Assembly (NCBI RefSeq): GCF_000178855.1
Contig: NZ_ADVG01000001.1
Span: 1,922,001-1,986,000, forward strand
Length of the DNA stretch: 64,000 bases
Direction: 5' to 3'
DNA from: Ktedonobacter racemifer DSM 44963
GTDB taxonomy: Bacteria > Chloroflexota > Ktedonobacteria > Ktedonobacterales > Ktedonobacteraceae
Shown here piece by piece: positions 1 to 8,362 of the stretch. Positions within the stretch are counted from its first letter, which is position 1; the number at the start of each line of letters is the position of its first letter. Position numbers and translations under genes: made by a program. The notes under the pieces are model-generated. The model had not been told where the DNA came from and made no database searches. It worked only from the letters and a program-made list of their open reading frames with translations.

Positions 1-900
1 ATTGCCGGTCATACCTGAATTGGTGCGCTGGCGACCAACGGCGTCGATCTCGTCAATGAAGATGATACATGGAGAATGGTCTTTGGCCTCTTTGAAGAGG
101 TCGCGCACACGCGCCGCACCTACACCGACAAACATCTCAACGAACTCAGAACCGCTGACGCTATAGAAAGAGACTCCGGCCTCGCCAGCAACCGCCCGCG
201 AAATAAGCGTTTTACCTGTGCCTGGAGCACCAACCAGCAAGACGCCCTTCGGGGTACGCGCGCCCATCTGAGTAAAGCGGGCAGGATGCTTGAGGAATTC
301 TACAATCTCTTGCAGTTCCATCTTGGCCTCTTCGACGCCAGCGACATCCTTGAAGAGGATCGACGGGCGGGACTCGCTAAAACGTTTCGCCTTTGAGCGC
401 GCAAAGGGAGCCGCCTGACCACCCATACCACCACTGCGGCGCATGAAGAACACCATAGAACCAACAACCAGGAGAATCAACACCAGGGCCTCAAGTCCCT
501 GCACCCACTGACCACTCTGCGGATCCTGGACATCAACCGTGACGCCATTTTGGGTAAAGAAAGGCGTGACAGGCTGGCCCTCTTCTTTGACCGCGTGGAT
601 CTGTGTGCCATCGGCGGCTGTCGCGGTAACGTCATTGCCACTAAGCGAGACCGACTTCAGCTTATGCTGCTGCGCCATGGTCAATACAGCGCTAATCGGT
701 TTCTCCTGGACGGTTGACGCACCAAAGCTAACACCAGCCAGGCGCGCTAACGCTACGCCTAACAAGATAATACCGACAACAATTAACGAACCCGCCAGGC
801 TATAACGCAAGATGGCATTCTTCTTTCGTGCGGCCTTCTGGGCTGAATTTTGTGGGTTTGATTTTCTCATTTCGCGGTTATTTTTTGGAGGCATTTCCAT
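1..900 (-). CDS. ftsH: ATP-dependent zinc metalloprotease FtsH, N-terminal 300 residues (cut by window edge)
   Basis: Membrane-anchored AAA+ protease that extracts and degrades membrane and soluble proteins. The reverse strand reads open from an ATG at 898-900 to position 1. A basic N-terminus is followed by a first membrane segment ([18 protein letters not shown]), an extracytoplasmic stretch of about 70 residues, a second membrane segment ([16 protein letters not shown]) and the FtsH linker ([11 protein letters not shown]). The AAA core follows, with Walker A GAPGTGKT, the pore-loop region [14 protein letters not shown] and Walker [15 protein letters not shown]. The HExxH zinc site lies beyond the window, so protease activity cannot be checked here. 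A second ATG two codons in could also be the start. It is divergent from the MFS gene. Confidence 0.97.
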   Translation of the reverse strand, partial: MEMPPKNNREMRKSNPQNSAQKAARKKNAILRYSLAGSLIVVGIILLGVALARLAGVSFGASTVQEKPISAVLTMAQQHKLKSVSLSGNDVTATAADGTQIHAVKEEGQPVTPFFTQNGVTVDVQDPQSGQWVQGLEALVLILLVVGSMVFFMRRSGGMGGQAAPFARSKAKRFSESRPSILFKDVAGVEEAKMELQEIVEFLKHPARFTQMGARTPKGVLLVGAPGTGKTLISRAVAGEAGVSFYSVSGSEFVEMFVGVGAARVRDLFKEAKDHSPCIIFIDEIDAVGRQRTNSGMTGN

Positions 901-1469
901 GCAGACGCTAGACCCTTCTATACTCTGTGATTGACGCTGTGATCGCTGTGCTTACTGTGCTTACTAAATGGGCTAAAAAACTACCAAAACTATCTAACGC
1001 CGGAATCGGACGTATCTCTTTATATCAATTTGTCGCTAGTATAACTTATAAGAATTTGTTTAGCAAGGTGAAGAAACACTTAGAAATCTTAGAATTATTA
1101 GAAAACAAAACTAGATTCCCATCATATACGCTTGCGCTAGCGACAATTGGAGAGTTTCTGTTTCTTCATTCTTCTCTGCGTATCGTTGGTACCGAAGTAC
1201 TATACACATTCGCCCGGAAAAATGCGAAGATTTAGGCAACGTTGCCAAAAGAGCGCCACATTCCAAATATAGTGCGGCTCCTGATCCGGAAACCGTTACT
1301 TGATGCGCCTTATGGTTGCACACGCACTTTTGCATCTTCATCGATGGCACAGAGACCGTTCAAGCATATGCACTGCTGCTCGCTTCTTGTAGCGGACATA
1401 TGCGCTTGCTTAACGTCTCTTACCATATATTCTCGGCATGCTCAATTTGTTTCTACAAAGGAGTATTCA
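901..1469. other. Intergenic region between divergent ftsH and the MFS gene
   Basis: About 570 bases that must carry both divergent promoters. The left half is AT-rich and contains short palindromic runs such as tataacttata near 1041. No convincing gene is visible: open frames here lack ribosome-binding sites. The only clear element is the AAGGAG ribosome-binding site at 1458-1463 for the downstream carrier gene. Confidence 0.5.
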
Positions 1470-2714
1470 ATGAGTCATCCCACACTCGGTACCGGCATCA
1501 ACCGCTGGACCATCGCCATCGCAGCCTTTTGTATGCAGTTAGCGCTGGGCGCAGTCTACGCCTGGAGCGTCTTCCTCAAGCCTGTAATCAGTCTCTACCA
1601 GGTCTCACAGGCCCAGGCGAATCTGACCTTCAGTATCACCCTCCTGGCCCTGGGTATTACCGCCGGTTTTGGTGGCTATTTTAATAGCCGTTTTGGGCCA
1701 CGTGTCATCGCGACAGTAGGAGGAATTCTGTACGGCGTAGGCGTTCTACTCGCGTCGTTTGCATCGCCAAACATCTATCTACTCTATCTCACCTACGGCA
1801 TTATCGGTGGTATTGGCCTGGGTCTGGGCTATATCGTGGCAATCGCGATGCTGATCAAGTGGTTCCCCGACCGTCGCGGCTTTATTACAGGATTGGCAGT
1901 CGCGGGCTTTGGCGCGGGGGCCGCGCTGACAGGTCCCATCGCCGCGAACCTCTTGCTTCCAACCTATAAGCTCAACACGACTTTTATTATCCTGGGAATT
2001 GCCTACTGTATCATCGTGGTTGTGGCTGCCCAGTTCTTCCGTACCGCACCCGAAGGTTACGCGCCCGCCGGCTGGACTCCCACATCGAAGCAACAGGAAG
2101 AGGGAAGCGCCCGCAACTATACCCTGGGAGAGGCCCTGCGCTCGCCACGCTGGTACTTGCTCTGGCTCATTCTCGCCCTCAATGTGACTGCGGGAGCAGC
2201 GCTCATATCCGTAGCCTCTCCCCTGGCGCAGAAGTTTACTGGCGTGAGCGCGGGCGTCGCCTCGACCCTGGTGATTACCATCTCGATCTTTAATGGCGCG
2301 GGACGTCTCTTCTGGGGCTGGCTCTCCGACGCGCTTGGACGCCCATATACCTTCCTGGCCATCTTCCTGGTCCAGGTCCTGGCCTTCCTGGCAACACCCT
2401 TTATCGGGGCCATCGCCCTTCTGTTTATCCCGGCCTCGCTCATTGGTCTCTGCTATGGTGGAGGCTTCGGCACCATGCCCGCCTTCGCCGCGGACTTCTT
2501 TGGCTCGAAAAACTCTGGCATGATCTATGGCGCGATGCTGACCGCCTGGAGCGCGGGAGGCATCGTTGGCCCGTTACTGATTTCCAGTATTGACTATAAG
2601 ACGACGCTCTTTATCCTGGCGGGACTCATGCTTGTCAGTTGTGTCTTGCCGCTGCTAGCCCAGGTGCTGGCGCGCCGCCAGGCTCAAACAGTTGCTCCAA
2701 GCACTGGCAACTAG
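1470..2714 (+). CDS. MFS transporter, oxalate/formate antiporter (OFA) type
   Basis: A 414-residue, 12-helix major facilitator protein in the cytoplasmic membrane. The start was placed at the ATG at 1470 because AAGGAG lies 6 bases upstream and the protein then opens like OFA carriers (GINRWTIAIAAF, LGAVYAWSVFLKP). The open frame continues 76 codons further upstream without a plausible start. Helix-rich blocks with GRLFWGWLSDALGRP match the MFS loop signature. OFA-family members move oxalate, formate, lactate or related monocarboxylates. The next operon encodes formate dehydrogenase, so formate or oxalate is a reasonable guess for the substrate, but that is context and not proof. Confidence 0.85.
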   Translation: MSHPTLGTGINRWTIAIAAFCMQLALGAVYAWSVFLKPVISLYQVSQAQANLTFSITLLALGITAGFGGYFNSRFGPRVIATVGGILYGVGVLLASFASPNIYLLYLTYGIIGGIGLGLGYIVAIAMLIKWFPDRRGFITGLAVAGFGAGAALTGPIAANLLLPTYKLNTTFIILGIAYCIIVVVAAQFFRTAPEGYAPAGWTPTSKQQEEGSARNYTLGEALRSPRWYLLWLILALNVTAGAALISVASPLAQKFTGVSAGVASTLVITISIFNGAGRLFWGWLSDALGRPYTFLAIFLVQVLAFLATPFIGAIALLFIPASLIGLCYGGGFGTMPAFAADFFGSKNSGMIYGAMLTAWSAGGIVGPLLISSIDYKTTLFILAGLMLVSCVLPLLAQVLARRQAQTVAPSTGN

Positions 2715-2740
2715 CAAGCACACGTCCAGGTGGCTTTTTC

Positions 2741-2807
2741 CTGGTAACGAAACCAGCGCTATGCTACAATCCGTATAGAAAGAATATAGCGCTGGTTTCG
2801 TTACCAG
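2741..2807 (+). terminator. Hairpin between MFS gene and formate dehydrogenase operon
   Basis: Perfect 22-bp inverted repeat (2741-2762 with 2786-2807) with a 23-base loop, followed by TTT. It probably terminates the MFS transcript and separates it from the fdh operon. Confidence 0.7.
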
Positions 2808-2871
2808 TTTCAACACGCTTTTTTCACACCCTATCCACTGGCAGCAGCTTTGCACTTTTTTCAAAGGACAA

Positions 2872-5800
2872 ATGAGAATGGATGAACATACTTCTCTGCC
2901 AAAGACGGTGCGATCCGCCTTTACCGAGCTTCTGCAAGTTGGCGCAAATACAAAATCCTTTAGCAAGGAGAGCCTGAGTAAGGCCCCACGTATCCGCGAC
3001 GCCAAGCTTGTCCACAGTGTCTGCCCCTACTGCGCGGTCGGCTGTGGTTTAAATGTGTATGTCAAAGATGGCAAGGTTCTTGATATCGAGGGTAACCTCG
3101 AGAGCCCCATCAATCATGGCACGCTCTGCCCCAAGGGTTCAGCAACCTTCCAATACACAATTAACCCCAGTCGCTTAACCAAGGTCCTTCACCGCACGCC
3201 CTACAGCGATCACTGGGAAGAGGTCTCCCTCGACTGGGCCATGGAGCGTATCGCACAGTTGGTCAAGCAGACGCGCGACGAGACCTTTGTCGAACGCCTC
3301 GATGATGGGCGCGAGGTCAATCATACCCAGGGCATCGCCTCTCTGGGCGGGGCAACGCTGGATGTTGAAGAGAATTATCTGATCAAAAAGCTCCTCTCCG
3401 GCGGCCTGGGCATTGTATCGATTGAGAACCAGGCCCGTATATGACACAGCTCGACTGTGCCCGGTCTGGGTACAACATATGGACGTGGCGGCGCCACGTC
3501 ATTCCCGCAGAATCTCGTTGAGAGCGACTGCATCTTAATCATGGGCAGCAATATGGCGGAGGCTCATCCTGTAGCATTCGCCAATGTAGTCAAAGCCAAG
3601 GAACGCGGTACGACGGTCATCCATATCGACCCACACTATTCGCGCACCTCGGCCCTGGCCAACCTGCACCTCCCCATTCGCGCGGGCAGCGATATCGTCT
3701 TCCTGGGCGCGCTGATTCGTCATGTGCTCGAAAGCGAGTCGTACTTCAAGGAGTATGTGCAGCACTACACCAATGCCGCCATGCTGGTACGCGAGGACTT
3801 TCAAGATACGGAAGAGCTTGATGGGCTCTTCTCCGGCTATGACGCCGAGAGTGGGACCTACACCAGCCAGAAATCCTGGGACTACCAGCGCGATGAGCAT
3901 GGCAAGCCCTTACAAGATCCCACACTTGCGCATCCCAACTGCGTCTTCCAGGTAATGCGTCGCCACTTCGCGCGCTATACCCCTGAGATGGTTGAGGAGG
4001 TCTGCGGCGTTCCCCGTGAGCAGTGGCTCCAGGTGGCCCAGGAACTCATTCACAACTCGGGTCGCGAGCGCACGACGGCGCTCTGCTACGCGGTCGGCTG
4101 GACACAGCAATCCAAGGGCGTGCAGATCATTCGCTCGGCAGCCATCCTGCAACTCCTGCTGGGCAATATTGGGCGTCCCGGGGGTGGCATTCTAGCCCTG
4201 CGCGGTCATGCTTCTATCCAGGGTTCGACCGACGTCCCGACGCTTTATGACCTGTTGGCAGGCTATATGCCTCAGCCAGCAGCCATGCCTCAAACACAGA
4301 CCACTGAACGCCTGGAAGGGGCTCAGTCGAGTACGGCGCATGTGCCAGCCCAGAATACGCTGGAGGAGTATATTGCCACCTCCGGGCAGAAGACAGGCTG
4401 GTGGGTCAACTTCCCGGCCTATATCAAGAGCCTGCTCACCGCCTGGTATGGCGAGGAGACCGTCCTTGATCAGGAGAGCGATAGCGGCTATCGCTACCTC
4501 CCCAAGATTACTGGCGACCACTCGCACCTGGCCACGACCTATGCCATGCTGGATGGGAAGGTCAAGGGCTATATCCTCTTTGGCCAGAATCCAGCCGCGG
4601 GCAGCACCAATGCGCGCCTGCAACGTAAAGCCTTGCAGCAGCTTGACTGGATGGTCGTGCGCGATCTGTACGAGGTGGAGAGCGCCGCTTACTGGTATAA
4701 GGGTCCCGGGCCGGTAGATCCTACGCAGATCAAGACCGAGGTCTTCTTCCTACCTGCCGCCGCCTCTACCGAGAAGGAAGGCTCCTTTACCAATACCCAA
4801 CGCCTGATGCAGTGGCGCGATAAGGCCGTTGATCCTCCTGGGGATGCGCGCTCGGATCTCTGGTTTGCCTATCACCTGGGCAAGCGCCTCAAAGAACTCT
4901 ATGCCGAGAGCAAGGAGGCCAGAGATCGTGGTCTGCAAACGCTCCTCTGGGACTATGAGCGTGGAGAACCCGAGCCGGGTTCGCGCATCCTTGATGAACC
5001 CGATGTCCAGCTCGTCTTAAAAGAGATCAACGGCTACTACGTGCGTAAGCCCGCCAAAGAGGGGGAGCCTGTCGATGAGCGCGCATATACGCTGCACGAC
5101 GCGCCTCACGTGCCCAATTTTGTGGCGCTCAAGGCCGATGGAAGCACGGCCTGTGGCTCCTGGATCTATAGCGGCGTTTATCCCGAGCCAGGGAGGAACC
5201 GCGCGGCCTCCCGCACACCTGGCGGTCCCACCAACCTGGAATGGGGTTTTGCCTGGCCCGCCAACCGCCGTATTCTCTATAACCGTGCCTCGGCTGATCC
5301 CCAGGGTCGTCCCTGGTCGGAACGGAAGAAGTACATCTGGTGGGACGAAGAGAAGCAGCAGTGGACTGGCTATGATATCCCCGACTTTCCTGTAAACAAG
5401 CGGCCAGACTATGTTCCGGCCCCTGACGCCACGGGAATGGATGCCATTGCCGGTAGCGATCCCTTTATCATGAAGCCCGATGGGCGAGGCTGGCTCTTCG
5501 CCCCCTCTGGCCTCAAGGATGGACCACTGCCCACACATTACGAGGCGATTGAGTCGCCCGTGCATAATAAACTCTACAAGCAGCAGAGTAATCCGACCGC
5601 CAAGTACTTCAAGGGTCGCCCAGGCAACCCGCTCGCGGCAGTTGGCGATGAGCGCTATCCCATCGTGATTACGACCTATCGCCTAACCGAGCACCATGTC
5701 AGCGGTCCCATGACGCGCTGGATGCCCTGGCTTAACGCGCTTCAGCCCGCACTCTTCGCGGAACTCAGCCCTGAGTTGGCCGCTGAACGCGGCGTCAAGC

Positions 5801-6075
5801 ATGGTGAGTGGCTGGTGATCAGTACACCACGCGGCGAGATTGAGGCACGCGCCATGGTCACACGCCGGATGCGCCCCTTGCGCATCCAGGGACGTCAGAT
5901 TCACCAGATTGGTCTGCCCTTCCACTGGGGCTTCCAGGGCAAGAGCACGGGCAGCATCACCAATGATTTGACCCATATGGTGCTTGAACCCAATGTGAGT
6001 ATTGAAGAGGCCAAGGCGTTTACCTGTAATATTCGCCCGGGACGCCTCCACGAGGAGGACTCGAATGGTCGTTGA
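2872..6075 (+). CDS. fdnG: Selenocysteine-containing formate dehydrogenase, catalytic (alpha) subunit
   Basis: Molybdo/tungsto-bis-MGD enzyme oxidising formate to CO2. One reading frame of 1067 residues is interrupted only by TGA at 3442-3444, read here as selenocysteine 191 in the context ENQARI-Sec-HSSTVPGLG. This is the active-site position of FdnG/FdoG/FdhF, with the conserved His following. An N-terminal [4Fe-4S] motif has Cys51, 54, 58 and 86 (CPYCAVGC, then CPKGS). The C-terminal part carries the molybdopterin-dinucleotide domain (GEWLVISTPRGEIEARA). No twin-arginine signal is visible, unlike E. coli FdnG, so a cytoplasmic-facing enzyme is possible. AAAGGA at 2863-2868 fits the ATG at 2872 (3-base gap) or better the one at 2878 (9-base gap). 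The TGA would make automated callers split this gene in two. Confidence 0.95.
3442..3473 (+). promoter_or_regulatory. UGA selenocysteine codon with bacterial SECIS hairpin
   Basis: TGA at 3442-3444 is followed by a hairpin at 3457-3473: stem GTGCCC / GGGTAC with one G-T pair and apical loop GGTCT. From TGA to the loop GGTCT is 18 bases, the same as I recall for E. coli fdhF. The GGUC(U) apical loop is the SelB-binding signature. Directly seen in sequence; SelB dependence is inferred. Confidence 0.92.
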
Positions 6076-7093
6076 AACCACACCCAACACAACACTGGTC
6101 CAACCCACCGTCGCTAAACGACGGTCGGGGACGCCTGTGCTCTTAAATATGTTCAAGCCGCTCCATAAGGAGACACCGCCACCACAGCAGGCAACGATGG
6201 GCTTTTTTACCGATACCAGTATCTGTATCGGGTGTAAAGCCTGCGAGGTGGCCTGCCGCCAGTGGAACCAGTTAACGCCGCCTCCAGCCCAGTGGAGCGG
6301 CTCCAGCTACGATAACACGACGCACCTTGGCGCGCATACCTGGCGCCATGTGCAGTTTATCGAGCAGATCGACCGCGTTGAACCCGCCAGCAATGGCCAT
6401 GCTGGACAACCTGTCCCGGAGCTTCCACTCTTTGAGGTACAGACACTCGAAGATAAAATCGCCGCGGCAAAGTTCGAAGGCATCTTGCCTGAGACCCCAC
6501 CCGGAACGGCGCTGCCCTTCTTCAATAATGAGCGCTGGCTTATGCGTAGCGATGTCTGCAAGCATTGCGCCAACGCTCCCTGCCAGGAGGCCTGCCCCAC
6601 GGGCGCAATCATCCGCACCGAGTTCGATACCGTCTATGTGCAGCAGGATATCTGCAATGGCTGTGGCTACTGCACGGTTGCCTGCCCCTTCGGCGTGATC
6701 GCGCGCGACGATGGCGGAAGCCATACCGCCCATAAGTGCACCCTCTGCTACGACCGCCTGAAAGACGATATGGAGCCCGCCTGCGCCAAGGCCTGCCCCA
6801 CTGACTCCATCACCTTTGGCGAGGTCGAGCAGCTCAAAGAGCGTGCGCGTGAGCGCCTGGGTGTCTTGAAGAAGCACGGGGTCAAGGAGGCACGCCTCTA
6901 CGGCGTCGATGACCAGATCCTTGATGGTGGCCTCAATTCCTTCTTCTTACTTTTAGAAGAGCCTGAGGTCTATAACCTGCCTCGCAATCCAGCGCGCCCC
7001 ATGAATAATGTGCCAGTCGCGTCTCTCTGGTCGATTCTGGCCGCGCTCGTGCTAGGCCTGGCGAGTATGCTCTTCTTTCAGCAGAAAGACTAG
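6065..7093 (+). CDS. Formate dehydrogenase, four-cluster [4Fe-4S] ferredoxin-type (beta) subunit
   Basis: Electron-transfer subunit of 342 residues that passes electrons from the catalytic subunit to the membrane subunit. Four cysteine groups are visible: CIGCKACEVAC, CKHCANAPCQEAC, CNGCGYCTVAC and CTLCYDR with CAKAC. One C-terminal membrane helix (SLWSILAALVLGLASMLFF) anchors it, as in FdnH-type subunits. The ATG at 6065 was chosen because GAGGAGGA sits 5 bases upstream. The gene then overlaps the last 11 bases of the catalytic subunit gene, indicating translational coupling. Confidence 0.93.
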   Translation: MVVETTPNTTLVQPTVAKRRSGTPVLLNMFKPLHKETPPPQQATMGFFTDTSICIGCKACEVACRQWNQLTPPPAQWSGSSYDNTTHLGAHTWRHVQFIEQIDRVEPASNGHAGQPVPELPLFEVQTLEDKIAAAKFEGILPETPPGTALPFFNNERWLMRSDVCKHCANAPCQEACPTGAIIRTEFDTVYVQQDICNGCGYCTVACPFGVIARDDGGSHTAHKCTLCYDRLKDDMEPACAKACPTDSITFGEVEQLKERARERLGVLKKHGVKEARLYGVDDQILDGGLNSFFLLLEEPEVYNLPRNPARPMNNVPVASLWSILAALVLGLASMLFFQQKD

Positions 7094-7110
7094 TGGAGTA
7101 GAGAGCTAAC

Positions 7111-8148
7111 ATGAACGATACAGACACGCTCTTTGAGCGCCTGGCCACGCTGACGACCGGGTATGAGCCTGATCCAGTTAAAGAGAGCCAGGAGCCAACC
7201 TACTATGACTATCCCGTGCTCACGAAATCCTTCTGGAGTACCGAGATTATCTGGTACTTCTTCTTTGGAGGTCTCGCGGCTGGCTGCTATGTTCTAGCCA
7301 GCATTGCCTCGTTTTTTGGTAGCAAAGAGGATCGCGTGGTAGTGCGCACAGGATACTACCTTGCGCTGCTGGCTCTGCTGCCCTGTCCACCGCTTCTAAT
7401 CAAAGACCTGGGACGCCCGGAGCGCTTCTTACATATGCTGCGCGTCTTCAAAGTCAAGTCACCCATGTCCATGGGGACCTGGTGCCTGCTTGGCTTCTCC
7501 CTCTTTAGCGGTATAACCGCGACCATCCAGGCCGCACGCGATGGCCTGCTTGGCAAGTGGTGGGGAGCGCGTGTGCTCGCGGCCTTGCCCCAGAAGCTAC
7601 TCGCGCTTCCTGGTGTCGCCCTGGCCTTCTTCCTGGGGAGCTACTCAGGCGTCCTGCTTACAGCTACCAGCATTCCCCTCTGGTCACGTGATAAGCGCCT
7701 GGGGGCAATCTTCCTCACCTCCGCCCTCTCCACCAGTGCGGCCCTGATCTCGCTTATCTTGCGCATCATAGGCGCGCCTACGCGGACTCTGCATAAACTG
7801 GAAAAGATTGAGTGGGTGGCTATGAGCCTGGAGGCTCTGGAGATCTTTAGCTTCTTACGCGGTTCTGGTCGGGCCGCACGCCCTCTCGTCGGCACTGGTC
7901 CCCAGGAGCAAGGTCGGCGTTTCTGGAGCTTTATGATAGGTGGTGGCCTGGTGCTCCCCTGGCTTCTGCAATCACTCACCCTGCTGGGTGGAAAGAAACC
8001 ACGGCGCACGCGGGCGCGTGGTGGCAAGGGTCTACTCATCTCGCTGCTCGTGCTGATAGGTGGCTATTTCCTGCGCCGCACCATCGTCGAGGCTGGACGC
8101 ACCTCAAGCGTCGATGCTCACACCACCCTCTGGAACGCGCGCCGCTAA
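7111..8148 (+). CDS. nrfD: NrfD/PsrC-type polytopic membrane subunit of the formate dehydrogenase complex
   Basis: A 345-residue integral membrane protein with about eight to nine predicted helices. The block WYFFFGGLAAGCYVLASIASFFG and the following LIKDLGRPERFLHMLR are typical of the NrfD/PsrC family, which interacts with quinones without needing haem. It starts 17 bases after the Fe-S subunit, preceded by GGAG. Three genes in this order make a membrane-bound formate:quinone oxidoreductase with an NrfD anchor in place of cytochrome b556 (FdnI). Quinone use is inferred from the family. Confidence 0.88.
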   Translation: MNDTDTLFERLATLTTGYEPDPVKESQEPTYYDYPVLTKSFWSTEIIWYFFFGGLAAGCYVLASIASFFGSKEDRVVVRTGYYLALLALLPCPPLLIKDLGRPERFLHMLRVFKVKSPMSMGTWCLLGFSLFSGITATIQAARDGLLGKWWGARVLAALPQKLLALPGVALAFFLGSYSGVLLTATSIPLWSRDKRLGAIFLTSALSTSAALISLILRIIGAPTRTLHKLEKIEWVAMSLEALEIFSFLRGSGRAARPLVGTGPQEQGRRFWSFMIGGGLVLPWLLQSLTLLGGKKPRRTRARGGKGLLISLLVLIGGYFLRRTIVEAGRTSSVDAHTTLWNARR

Positions 8149-8161
8149 CCCTGAAGCAGAA

Positions 8162-8198
8162 CCAGGAGCGCCCATTCTGCCATCTTTCGCGCTCCTGG
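8162..8198 (+). terminator. Terminator of the formate dehydrogenase operon
   Basis: Ten-base-pair perfect stem ccaggagcgc / gcgctcctgg (8162-8171 with 8189-8198) with a 17-base loop, followed by a pyrimidine-rich run. It sits 13 bases after the nrfD stop codon. Confidence 0.75.
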
Positions 8199-8362
8199 CG
8201 GCTTTTCCTCCTCCTCCCCATTTTGTCTATGTAGCCCTTCCTGGTACCAGACGTTAGAAGACAATTCAACTTTTTTTGCGCACTTTCGTAAGCTACTACA
8301 GAGAGATCTGAATGTCTACGAAGCAAGAGTATTTTCGTGGCTGAGAAAGGGCTTTATATTCT

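Noticed and set aside
3442..3444. In-frame stop splitting the formate dehydrogenase gene, as if a pseudogene
   Set aside because: The TGA is at the known selenocysteine position, the frame is unchanged on both sides, and a SECIS hairpin with correct loop and spacing follows.
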